A stretch of 64,000 nucleotides of DNA from the NCBI GenBank assembly GCA_020639075.1, contig JACKHI010000001.1, positions 868,001 to 932,000 on the forward strand, read 5' to 3'. The notes under the pieces are model-generated. The model saw nothing but the letters and a program-made list of their open reading frames with translations. It had not been told where the DNA came from and ran no database searches. Shown one piece after another: positions 8,516 to 16,998 of this stretch. Position 1 is the stretch's first letter. Each line of letters begins with the position of its first letter. The translations under genes were made by a program, and so were the position numbers. This DNA comes from Phycisphaerales bacterium (GTDB taxonomy: Bacteria > Planctomycetota > Phycisphaerae > UBA1845 > UTPLA1).

Positions 8516-8812
8516 TCACTCGTACTGCAAGTAAAAACTCTCGACCAAGTCCATGACGAGGTCCGACGGGTCCTCGCCGCGCTCTTTGATGAAGAGCATC
8601 TCAATTAGCTGGTCGCGTGTAACGAACAGAATGACCTTTCCGTCCTCGCTGAAGATCGTATTTCTCTTGATGTGCGCCGCGTGGTTTGGTTCACGATTGC
8701 AGCACATGATCGCCAGCTTGCCCATTGGAGGCGACAAGTAGTTGCGCGTCTGATTCGTCACCTCCTTACCAATTTTCTCCGCATCGTAGTTCTTGAATGC
8801 GAGCAAGATCAT
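8516..8812 (-). pseudogene. C-terminal fragment of a PD-(D/E)XK nuclease-like protein
   Basis: The 98 codons look like the end of a restriction-endonuclease-fold protein: FKNYDAEKIGKE, MGKLAIMCCNREP and VILFVTRDQL follow the order seen at the end of nucleases of the ECKN/EFKN type, including the intact one at 18572-20353. The residue before FKN, normally the catalytic Glu, is Ala. The upstream catalytic half is missing. The frame breaks at a TAA at 8828-8830, inside a dispersed 60-bp repeat. I read it as a 5'-truncated, inactive remnant; a small standalone protein is less likely. Confidence 0.6.
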
Positions 8813-8826
8813 CCGCTTACGGTGTC

Positions 8827-8881
8827 TTTATTCAGCCGACGATGATTCTGGCTGCGCCGGTGCCGAAACACAAGTGATTTC
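8827..8881. repeat. Dispersed ~60-bp repeat, copy 1 (diverged)
   Basis: Begins TTTATTCAGCCGACGATGAT and includes GCCGAAACACAAGTGATTTC. It matches 12067-12132 and 36711-36773. It sits at the truncated end of the nuclease fragment, as if it marks a recombination junction. Confidence 0.65.
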
Positions 8882-8919
8882 GTATCACGGCTGGCTTGAA
8901 AGCAAACTTCGGGCGTCAA

Positions 8920-9336
8920 TCATATCCACGGATTGGTATAGATCGTACGGCGCAGTGCGACCACGCTCCGGCGAGCCATTGATTCTAATTCCTCGTCGTC
9001 CCTCTTGATCAATACCTGGCAATCAGAGTACGGGGCTTCACCATGTACCCCAAAATAGCGGTACCGTCTCAGAGTGTGGACTTCCGATCGGAGGTCGTTT
9101 TCCAGATCGGAGCTATCGATCAGTTCCACAAGGCGCTGGCGATTTGCGCCGCCTTCTCCGCGGAGGTGAGTCTCTATTGCCGCCATGCGCGTGATGACTC
9201 ACGCCAAGTTCGCACCAGCGACAAACGCTTTGTCTGCATCTTGGACAAGGGCGGTCGCGCGTTTTGAAATGACCGCGCCGCCCATGAGCAGGCGTTCGTC
9301 GAGTTCCACTAGGCACTGCCATTTATCTTCAGACAT
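8920..9336 (-). pseudogene. Small conserved hypothetical gene with an internal stop
   Basis: Reading from the ATG at 9336, the frame runs MSEDKWQCLVELDERLLMGG to NLA, hits TGA at 9199-9201, then continues in the same frame (VITRMAAIETHLRGEGG) to a normal end at 8920 (RRTIYTNPWI). A single TGG-to-TGA change would explain the break, so I annotate one 138-codon gene with a nonsense mutation. The helical, charged character suggests a small soluble protein. It resembles no family I can name. Its last 88 codons could still be translated from an internal start at 9186. Confidence 0.6.
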
Positions 9337-9411
9337 ATGGGAACGTCAGTCGGGCCGCTGCCGGTAGTCGTACTTCTGGTAATCAATCTTAACCATCGCC
9401 TCGAAGCGAAT

Positions 9412-9505
9412 TAGACCGTTACCCACGGTTAATACCGCGTTTCATGTTAGTCCAGCACCGCCCGAAGCACACGCCGGTGGCGGAGCGCAGTCTGCCACCG
9501 GCGAG
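9412..9505 (-). mobile_element. Remnant right end of an IS3-family element
   Basis: The reverse complement of this stretch aligns with the right end of the IS at 21674-22964. Both contain GGGCGGTGCTGGACTAACAT and GGTATTAACCGTGGG. The terminal bases have diverged (GGTCT in place of GGTCA). No transposase coding remains, so this is a relic of a sister element. Confidence 0.65.
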
Positions 9506-10041
9506 CGTCGCGGAGGCAAGAAGTGCTAGATAGACTCGTGGTATGATTCCTCGGCATAGGTCAACTGCAAGAACGGGATTGCCCGAATTCGGCGTGTCCG
9601 GTAGATTCCTGTTGTCGCATCCACAACTAGCTTGTGTCCGATATGCCCCATTGATAGAATTAAGATAATTGGAAGGCCTCGAGTCAAAGAAGAGACGAAT
9701 CACACGACAGCTACCCGCATCGTCCTAGCTGAAAATCGGTGCGGTGCCTGTGCGATAGAGAATTGGTCATGCTCAACATTTGGATCCATACGAATCATTC
9801 AAGACCAACTTGCCCAATTCTCTCCTTGGGTTGTCGCCAGGCAATATCCTCAACCCGATTCGCAACTATCAGTCCGGCACGACAATTCACATTTGGTTTC
9901 GATTCCATACTAACCTATTTTGATCGTGGCTCTTGGCTTCGCATTCGTCTTATGAGTGACGCAGTCGGCTAGCTTTTCACGCGCGATATCGCAAGTATTA
10001 TCTCTTAACTTCCAGAGTCCTGAAATCGGGAGCGGTAATAA
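9506..10041. other. Intergenic region with no supported gene
   Basis: About 540 bp, visibly richer in A and T towards 9900-10040. I see no gene or RNA. It holds the promoter side of the plus-strand gene at 10042, whose ribosome site is GGGAGCGG at about 10028-10035. Confidence 0.4.
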
Positions 10042-11955
10042 ATGACAAGTAATGCAATCGCCGTTTGGGCTGTGATCGTAGTATTGCTAGCAATTCCGAC
10101 GCGAGTACTCAGTGCCGAAATCCAAGTGCGCACAATTGCGATCACTGACCAAGAGGCATACGACGTACCTGACGGCGCAACGTTCTCGGATTTTGGAATC
10201 TCGCCGACAATCAGCCGTAATGGTCTCGCGGCATTTATCTTCGGATTGAAGGGCCCAAGCGTAACTGCTCAGAATCGCTGTGGTATTTGGGCAGAGCGAC
10301 CCAATGGAAACTTCGAACTCGTGGCGAGGAGCGGGGACTCAGCACCAGGAACCTCTTCCAATATTGTCTTCAGCGAGGGATTTGGCCCACCCACGATAAA
10401 CAGCTCAGGAGAAATCGCCTTTAGCGGCATTCTATCCGGCCCTGGCGTCACCCCTGATAACGACACTGGTCATTGGTCTGAATTCAACGGGAATTTGTCG
10501 CTTCTTGCCCGACAAGGCGACCACGCGCCAGGCTTTCCAACGGGGATCAACTACTTTCTGATAGGATTGGGATTCGACACCCCCTTCAACGATTCCGGCG
10601 AGACGGCGATCATCGGCCTCACTTCGGGCGGCAAGTACGGAGTCTGGGAAGGCAATCCATTATCAATCGACTCACGAATAAGCAGCGGTGAAACAGTGCC
10701 AGGTGCAGCCGGATTGCCATTAGGTTTGCCGTTCTTTTCTGAAACGGTACAGCTGAACGCCGCCGGTACAACCGCATTTATGGGAAACGTTTCAGATGGC
10801 GCACAGTCTATCCCAGGCATCTGGCTTGTCCGTCGCACCTCAATTTCCAAGGTCGTGATCGCCGATGACGCAGCCGCAGATACCGGCAGCAAATTCATTG
10901 GCGTAGGTGGATTCCCGTCAATTCCTATCAATGAATCCGAGCAGGTTACGTTCTATGGGAAACTTGCTGGAGCAGGAGTGAACGCCGATAACGACGAGGG
11001 CCTTTGGCTTGCGAATCCAGATGGCAAGCACTCTCTTGTTGTACGCGAGGGGATGACGGCGCCCGGCCGTACGCCTGGAGTGGTGTTCAGCGAAGTCGAC
11101 GCCGGTACGGTACTGCTCGGCAACGAGGGTTCAGTTGTGTTCTGGGGGAAGGTAGTCGGACAGAACATTGACCCAACCAACGAACTCGGCCTTTGGATCA
11201 AGCGAAAGGATGGAATTCAGCTAATTGCACACGACGGTATGCAAGTACCAGGATTACCCGAAGGGGTCAGGTTTTTCCAAGTCGGCGGCAATATAGGTGG
11301 GCAAATTCGTATCCCAACTCCTCCAATGATAAACAACGCTGGACACGTCGCCTTTTTTGCCACACTAATTGGCCCGGAAATTGATCTCTCGAACGATAGC
11401 GGATATTGGATTTTTGCCGATGGCGAACTCCGTTCGGCAGTTAGGACCGGACAAGAGTTTTCGTCGCCTGGCGGAACAACTCTCAAGCTTAAATCAATGT
11501 TCTTACCGGCATATTTGAGCGGCAGTAATAATCGAAATGGGTTCCCGTCATTCTTTGACGACAACGGTGTCTTGATTTTTTCTGCAGGCGTGTGCGACTC
11601 GCAAGGGAAAGACCTTTCGGGTGTGTTCACGATAAACAGCAGTGATTCGTCATCAACAGGTCTGACGGGAGCTGATTCCGATGGGGATGGAGTCCTAGAC
11701 GATACCGATAACTGCCCAAATTCTGGGAATGCGGATCAGGCAGACGGCGACGAGGACGGCATTGGCGATGCCTGTGATAATTGCCTTGACACACCAACCG
11801 GTTTGCCCGTAGATGAATTCGGCTGTGTTGTCCTGGGATCACCCCCACCAGCCCCATGCGGGCTTGGCAACGGTGCCGCTGTACTCATCCCGTTTGCCGC
11901 CGCTGGCTTTGTCGGACTACGGCGTCGATTCAACAGGCTCACCCCGAATACCTGA
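10042..11955 (+). CDS. Secreted NxxGxxAF-type repeat protein with TSP3 segment and C-terminal sorting tail
   Basis: A 637-residue exported protein. An N-terminal signal peptide (about 1-25, cut near VLSA/EIQ) is followed by seven or so degenerate repeats (about 30-530). These alternate PGTSSNIVFS-like and NSSGEIAFSG-like segments, the pattern of choice-of-anchor proteins with NxxGxxAF repeats. A short TSP3 segment near 550-590 (DSDGDGVLDDTDNCPNSGN, DGIGDACDNC) would bind calcium. The last 35 residues hold a Cys-Gly start, a hydrophobic helix (AAVLIPFAAAGFVGL) and RRR, a tripartite sorting signal like GlyGly-CTERM or Myxo-CTERM tails. The protein is probably cell-surface attached. Function is unknown. 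No operon partner is evident. Confidence 0.8.
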   Translation: MTSNAIAVWAVIVVLLAIPTRVLSAEIQVRTIAITDQEAYDVPDGATFSDFGISPTISRNGLAAFIFGLKGPSVTAQNRCGIWAERPNGNFELVARSGDSAPGTSSNIVFSEGFGPPTINSSGEIAFSGILSGPGVTPDNDTGHWSEFNGNLSLLARQGDHAPGFPTGINYFLIGLGFDTPFNDSGETAIIGLTSGGKYGVWEGNPLSIDSRISSGETVPGAAGLPLGLPFFSETVQLNAAGTTAFMGNVSDGAQSIPGIWLVRRTSISKVVIADDAAADTGSKFIGVGGFPSIPINESEQVTFYGKLAGAGVNADNDEGLWLANPDGKHSLVVREGMTAPGRTPGVVFSEVDAGTVLLGNEGSVVFWGKVVGQNIDPTNELGLWIKRKDGIQLIAHDGMQVPGLPEGVRFFQVGGNIGGQIRIPTPPMINNAGHVAFFATLIGPEIDLSNDSGYWIFADGELRSAVRTGQEFSSPGGTTLKLKSMFLPAYLSGSNNRNGFPSFFDDNGVLIFSAGVCDSQGKDLSGVFTINSSDSSSTGLTGADSDGDGVLDDTDNCPNSGNADQADGDEDGIGDACDNCLDTPTGLPVDEFGCVVLGSPPPAPCGLGNGAAVLIPFAAAGFVGLRRRFNRLTPNT

Positions 11956-12642
11956 CCTACCTCAAATTAATACGCCATGCGACGACCCGTTGGGTTTCAC
12001 TAGAGCGCATTTCAATCGAAATTTGCGGCGTATCCGCAGTGTTTCATCATCGCGACGCCGTATGGTTTCATTAGTCAGCCGACGTCGATTCCGGCCGCGC
12101 CAGCACCGAAACTCAAGCGATTTCACAGATGGCGAAGTGTCCAAGAACTCAAACGCGCACCAGAACACCGGCGACAGCGCCACGAATGTAAGGCATCGCC
12201 GGTCACGAGGGATTGGTCGGCGCGCACGGCGAGCACGAACCTACGGTTGACAGCGTACCCGGCGCTCGGAAAAACCCTTAGAGAGCCCGGAGTTATTCAC
12301 TTAATAGGCGTCTAGGCACCAGCCAAAGGTACAAGTCCCGTAGAGTCGATCACCGAGACGCCGAATCCTACGCGATAGGCAAAAGGCGATAAAGAAGACG
12401 TGGAGCTGACTGCTTACTCGTAGCCGATTTGCCTGTACAGATCCGGGGGAGCTTACGCCAGTAACGATCCTCGGCTGTTGGCAATTCGCATCGTTCGTTA
12501 CAAAGTACGTCGATCCCGGCCGTTGTCGTGCCGCTTGCGGGCGCACCACCGAAAGGAGAAACTCGAATGTATGTCGCGATGTAGCACGCGGCCAGCAGAT
12601 GCTTCATCATCGGCATTCCGTCGTTGTCATGGAGGCAGATGT
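11956..12642. other. Intergenic region carrying a dispersed repeat
   Basis: About 690 bp between a plus-strand gene and the end of the minus-strand helicase gene. Apart from the repeat at 12067-12132 I see no gene, RNA or clear terminator. Short frames here have no family resemblance. Confidence 0.4.
12067..12132. repeat. Dispersed ~60-bp repeat, copy 2
   Basis: Contains GTCAGCCGACGTCGATTCCG and AACTCAAGCGATTTCACAGA. It is close to the copy at 36711-36773 and more distant from 8827-8881. A CTGGC...GCCAG hairpin in copy 3 is only partly kept here. Confidence 0.75.
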
Positions 12643-14589
12643 TCATTTTTCTCCGCTTATTACTTCGTCGAGGAAATCCTGAGCGTTCACTGCGTTGGGA
12701 CATGAGGGCCCCAGCTCATATATGAAGTTCGATGTCACCGTTCGAGCGATGCCGTTTTCAGTTCGATTGGTTCGTGCCCGCATTCGATGCGCGAGCGCAA
12801 TGGGAATTCCTGTAACAGATGACAGAATGAGCGTCTGTCGGGTTCGAGTGATTGCGACATAAAACAGACGCCTTTGCTCCTCTAGTATGCGGGCCTGCTC
12901 GGCATCAGGAGCTCTGTCATCGACCGTTGGGATCAGACCATCGAGGCAACCCGCCACGATGACCAACCGAGACGTAAGCCCCTTCGACTTATGGAGGCTC
13001 ATGACGCGAACGTATTCCACATCTGTCGGGAAGTCGGGCTGGGAGACATTGCGGCGGATGACATCGGCAAATTCAGCAGGGCCGAAGTCCTCTTCGTCGA
13101 TATCGGCGGCGATTTCGCGAAGCGCGTTCGCCCACTCCTGGTCAGCGGGCAGGACTGCGTCAACTAGGTCCTGTCCGCTCAGATCCCGTAGTTCCTGCGC
13201 CCGATCTCGCAGGAGACGAAATCGCACGGCAAGATGTTGCGTGTACGGAATTGTGAGGTCATCAGCAACGATCGCGTCGAGTGCCTTCCTCGGGGAATCG
13301 CCTTCTGCTTCACAATACTGTCGAAGTCGATGCCAACCAGGTGCAGCGAGAGAGGTGTGGCCAAAGCCGCACCAGCAGCGAAGGGCGACGCGATCATCTG
13401 GCGACGCCAACAGCGTCAGCAGTGAGAGGACCTGCTGTGCGTCCGACTGATTAACTTGCTTCGGATTACCCTCCAGTAGCTCCTCGCTGAAGAAACTGTG
13501 GGCCGGAACGCCCGCTGCCACGAGTTCGTCGCGAATCAAGTAACCGAATTCGCGGCGCGGCGCGAGGATCATCACGTCACCAGCTTGCACGTGATCTTCA
13601 TGGATCTGATGCAGAACGTAAGCTGCGAGCCCCTTGGCCTCGGCTTCCATACTTGGCCATTGGACAACAAACACGTCGCCCATGTCATTTCCTTCGAACG
13701 GGACCAATTGCCGATTGCTTCGTGACGTGTTGTGCTGGATCAAGGAATTCGCCAAATCGACCACGATATGTGGGCACCTGCGACAGGTATCGAGCCCTGC
13801 GAGTTCAGTGTTCGGGTGCGTATCTGGGTATTCGACAATCCCCTCGGGGTGGGCATGCTTGAACGAATAGATCGACTGGTCTTCATCACCGATTACAACG
13901 ACCGTACCACTGGCGATGAAATCGACGAGCGCCTGTTCGGCGCGATTGAGATCTTGGTACTCGTCAACGAGAACATGGTCGAAGGCGTTCCGAAAGCGTG
14001 ACTCCGGATTCTGCCGCAGGTACTTAATCCCTTCAGGGATTAGTTCACCTATCAGCATTGCGCGATGGAATCGCAGCCAGGCAAGCAGGCTGGATTGAAA
14101 CGCACGGTCATTAGCGTCCCGCGGCCAACCCGGCTGCTCATGTTGAAGCCTTGCCCACGCTGCAGAGAAAGCGCGCAGTTTGGCGCCGGTGTCACGGACT
14201 CCGCCCAGTCCAGCGCGCTGAAGATCCTGCATTAGAAACCGCTCCTCGAATCGCAACAATGGTCGCGGAACTCGTCCAGTCGACGTCAGCACGTCCTCGC
14301 GCGACAACATCGAAAAGCAAAAGCCGTGTACGGTTTGGGTCACGATTTCGTCAGTCCCATCAACTCCAAGTTCCGCTACTGCCCGAGCAATGTCTTCTGC
14401 TGCGGTTCGGGTAAACGTGCAGGCGAGGATGCGGCCTGGATCGGCCCCGTTGACTTCAAGTAGCCGAGTCAGTCGGCGCATAAGCGCAAACGTCTTGCCC
14501 GTACCAGGGCCAGCCACCACGCACAACGGTGATTTTGGCGTGCTCGCGATTTGGAGCGCCGGTCCTTCAAGCCCTTCATCCCATGTCAT
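12643..14589 (-). CDS. UvrD/PcrA-type superfamily 1 helicase
   Basis: A 648-residue SF1A helicase that should translocate 3'-5' on single-stranded DNA. Visible motifs are Walker A GPGTGKT (27-33), motif Ia TRTAAEDIA (60s), Walker B DEYQDLN (209-215), motif III GDEDQSIYSFKHA (about 235-250), and late motifs MSLHKSKG and FYVAITRTR. It is about the length of a bare UvrD core, without a fused nuclease. Its ATG directly follows the stop of the upstream PD-(D/E)XK-like gene (TAGATG), so the two are translationally coupled. A UvrD-like helicase with a separate nuclease recalls Gabija (GajA/GajB), but the partner here is not an OLD-family protein. Role in defence or repair is inferred from neighbours. 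Confidence 0.9.
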   Translation of the reverse strand: MTWDEGLEGPALQIASTPKSPLCVVAGPGTGKTFALMRRLTRLLEVNGADPGRILACTFTRTAAEDIARAVAELGVDGTDEIVTQTVHGFCFSMLSREDVLTSTGRVPRPLLRFEERFLMQDLQRAGLGGVRDTGAKLRAFSAAWARLQHEQPGWPRDANDRAFQSSLLAWLRFHRAMLIGELIPEGIKYLRQNPESRFRNAFDHVLVDEYQDLNRAEQALVDFIASGTVVVIGDEDQSIYSFKHAHPEGIVEYPDTHPNTELAGLDTCRRCPHIVVDLANSLIQHNTSRSNRQLVPFEGNDMGDVFVVQWPSMEAEAKGLAAYVLHQIHEDHVQAGDVMILAPRREFGYLIRDELVAAGVPAHSFFSEELLEGNPKQVNQSDAQQVLSLLTLLASPDDRVALRCWCGFGHTSLAAPGWHRLRQYCEAEGDSPRKALDAIVADDLTIPYTQHLAVRFRLLRDRAQELRDLSGQDLVDAVLPADQEWANALREIAADIDEEDFGPAEFADVIRRNVSQPDFPTDVEYVRVMSLHKSKGLTSRLVIVAGCLDGLIPTVDDRAPDAEQARILEEQRRLFYVAITRTRQTLILSSVTGIPIALAHRMRARTNRTENGIARTVTSNFIYELGPSCPNAVNAQDFLDEVISGEK

Positions 14590-15162
14590 CTATCGTTTTC
14601 CGCCTTTCGCAGTCCATGGAGTTGAGAACACAACGCCCTCTTGAGCAGCTTTATCGATGACGAGCCTGAGCATCTCGCGTAGGTCCATTCGGCCTTCGAG
14701 CACATGGATCAGGTGCGTGCCATCAATCAGAATGATGTTTGTACCGCGACCATTAAGCTGCTCAATGACCTCAGCACGGTAGCCTTGCATGAAAACAAAA
14801 AGATCGCGTGTGCTTTCGAGTTTCCCGTCGACCTTGTGTTTGAATCCAGCGATCTCCTGTTCCGTCGGGAGATACGTGGGCCACTTCGCCTCGACGAGGA
14901 AGTGAAACCCCTCAATTCTGAACTGGCCGTCAATCTGTTGTGTACCCGGAGGAGTCCGGTACGACCTCCGGTATTCCAACTCAAGAAGTGCAAACAACTC
15001 GACGAGCAGGTCATCTAGTGAGTAATCAGCCGATCGGCGATCATCGGTTGTACCCGCGACGGAGAGTCGATTTCGTGACTCCGCGAGCTTGCCTCCGCGC
15101 TTTAGGAGGAGCCGCTCGCGCTCTTCTCTGTGTTCACTTCTACCGCAGCGTGATACCTTCAA
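14590..15162 (-). CDS. PD-(D/E)XK nuclease-like partner of the helicase
   Basis: A 190-residue protein, first gene of a two-gene operon. A basic N-terminal segment (1-35) precedes a restriction-endonuclease-like core. The candidate catalytic signature is Asp78 in QQIDGQF followed by Glu91-x-Lys93 in FLVEAKW, with an upstream acidic helix around residues 50-62. The C-terminal part (FVFMQGYRAEVIEQL, NIILIDGTHL) fits the alternating strands and helices of such folds. It ends TAG immediately before the helicase ATG. The family call rests on motif spacing; I recognise no specific named family. Joint DNA degradation with the helicase is an inference. Confidence 0.6.
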   Translation of the reverse strand: MKVSRCGRSEHREERERLLLKRGGKLAESRNRLSVAGTTDDRRSADYSLDDLLVELFALLELEYRRSYRTPPGTQQIDGQFRIEGFHFLVEAKWPTYLPTEQEIAGFKHKVDGKLESTRDLFVFMQGYRAEVIEQLNGRGTNIILIDGTHLIHVLEGRMDLREMLRLVIDKAAQEGVVFSTPWTAKGGKR

Positions 15163-15645
15163 CTACCTGCCAACTCCCGACGAAGCCGATTATAGCACCA
15201 GCCCGCCCACAATCGCCATCGCAGGAGATCTCGCGATACCCCGCCCCCCCGCCCCAAAAAACGGATAAATTCAAATCGCGAACGACCGACACCCTGTTTC
15301 CCATCTCGAGCAACGCCACTGTGCCCCCGGATGCCTTGGCCTCACGGGGATTTTCGTCGTGGGTCCAGGTTCCCTTGCCCAACTCAGGACCGGCTCCACG
15401 CCCGTCCGCTGAGATTCAAACGCACATTGCCGCTGGAAGCGGTCTTTGCGTCGCTGCAATTATGCCGCCAAGACGCTAGCACGGGCGCTCTTCGCAAGAT
15501 TGGCACGGATTTCAACGGACGATAAGATTTGGCCTATCAGCCAACGATATCCAATTGTAGGATTGGCGCTCTAGGTTCCCGACATGAGGAAGCATCGCCC
15601 CTAATCCGGGAGACCTGCATCGACTCATGTTTCAAGCAAAGTCGA
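15163..15645. promoter_or_regulatory. Divergent intergenic region between two defence-like operons
   Basis: About 480 bp separating the minus-strand nuclease-helicase pair from the plus-strand three-gene operon, so promoters for both must lie here. It includes a C/A homopolymer patch at 15242-15262. I cannot identify reliable -35/-10 boxes, and see no RNA gene. The plus-strand frame stays open upstream of 15646 from 15529, but that extension has no family-like sequence. Confidence 0.45.
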
Positions 15646-16998
15646 ATGACGAGTTCACAGCATACAATCGCAGAAGAACTACTAACGCGTACACTCGAAG
15701 TCCGGCAAGGACACACGTTATTGCTCATCTATGATGAATCTCAATATGACATCGCCCAGGAGCTCGCAGATGCGTCACAGGCTCTCAGTTGCCCTGTTAC
15801 GCTCGAGTACGTATCCGAACGTGTTCAGCTCGAGTACATCACATCCAAAGAACGCATATTGCCATTCGAACTTCGTCGGCAAATAGACGACGCTAGCAGG
15901 ATCATTCTACTCTCCGGGCGCTCTAGTACCTTCCGCAGATTTCATCTCGATACTCTTGAATACATTACAAGTAGCGGAGGACGCGCTGCGGCATCAATCT
16001 GCAGCCCAAATCTGCGCTATTGCCGTTCTTCAGACAATGCGTCGAGTTTGTCAAAACTCGTGGCAGATCTCCTGGTCCAGACTGAACAAGCCACAATTCT
16101 CACGAACTCCGAGCACCAACAGTTACACCGGTTAACAATTGATCTTGGAGTCCACCCACCGCTTCAGACGCTACATCCAATCCGTCCTGGACAATGGGCA
16201 AGTCTGCCAACAGGCCAAACTTCTGTCGCCCTCATACGGGACCGGTCATCCGGATCGGTACTCGTCAAAGGCAGCCTCCCTGAACGGGTCCTTCTTCATG
16301 AGGAATTGCTGCTTCACATCGACGAGAGTCACAAGCTCTCTTGGAGTTCGTCGTGCAAACATGTCCGGAAAGACGTAGCAACTCTCTTCACGGATCCAGA
16401 ACGTAGCGAACTCGTCCCGAATGCCTCGGTTCTCGCCGAATTGGCAATCGGGACTAACGAATTCATTACAGAATTCTCTGGAAATCCGTCGATCGACGGA
16501 AAAATGCTCGGCACAGTAACTCTGGGATTCGGAAGGAACACGCATCTCGGTGGCGACATTGTTTGCGCTAGACACTCCGATCTCGTGATCTGCAATGCAA
16601 CACTGTTCTTGGGCCCAACCAAAGTACTTGATGAAGGGCGGTGGTGCCTCCAACGCAATCAGGTATATCCAAACTGGCGATTTGTAACACCACTTCACAT
16701 CCGACCAGCTTCCAATCTCCAACTCGGACCTGCATTATGGGAGGCATCTCATCCGCCACAAGGCGCACGTCTTTCTCTCGTATGGCGATCACCACGAGCG
16801 TTTGAAAAACAAACAACTCAAGTCGGCGATTTCGAAACATCATCATTCGTATTCCGTGTAGTTCAGAACCTATCGTCCCGCAAGCAACCCGTTACTCTCG
16901 CGACCTTAGAAAGATCACTAACTGGGACCATGCCCGCTGATGCATTGCCTCGGGTTATTACCCTCATGCGAAACTTCAACTTGATTCAAATCTCATGA
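15646..16998 (+). CDS. M29 aminopeptidase-like protein with degenerate metal site (first gene of three-gene operon)
   Basis: A 450-residue protein resembling the M29 metallopeptidase fold (aminopeptidase T/AmpS; NicX-type dioxygenases share it). The N-terminal domain starts like the family (EELLTRTLEVRQGHTLLLIY). The C-terminal domain keeps AELAIGTN (Glu265), GTVTLGFGRNTHLGGD and HSDLVI (His310, Asp312). Two expected metal ligands appear changed: LPTGQT has Gln191 where the family has Glu in LPxGE, and GTVT has Thr292 where active relatives have His in GTVH. I chose the ATG at 15646, since the 39 codons upstream look non-homologous. Its stop overlaps the next ATG (ATGA), implying co-translation with the ATPase. 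A sensor or scaffold role is my inference; an active hydrolase is not excluded. Confidence 0.65.
   Translation: MTSSQHTIAEELLTRTLEVRQGHTLLLIYDESQYDIAQELADASQALSCPVTLEYVSERVQLEYITSKERILPFELRRQIDDASRIILLSGRSSTFRRFHLDTLEYITSSGGRAAASICSPNLRYCRSSDNASSLSKLVADLLVQTEQATILTNSEHQQLHRLTIDLGVHPPLQTLHPIRPGQWASLPTGQTSVALIRDRSSGSVLVKGSLPERVLLHEELLLHIDESHKLSWSSSCKHVRKDVATLFTDPERSELVPNASVLAELAIGTNEFITEFSGNPSIDGKMLGTVTLGFGRNTHLGGDIVCARHSDLVICNATLFLGPTKVLDEGRWCLQRNQVYPNWRFVTPLHIRPASNLQLGPALWEASHPPQGARLSLVWRSPRAFEKQTTQVGDFETSSFVFRVVQNLSSRKQPVTLATLERSLTGTMPADALPRVITLMRNFNLIQIS

Noticed and set aside
15271..15459. Small minus-strand gene in the divergent intergenic region
   Set aside because: Arg/Pro-rich frame with no ribosome site and no family likeness; more probably non-coding.
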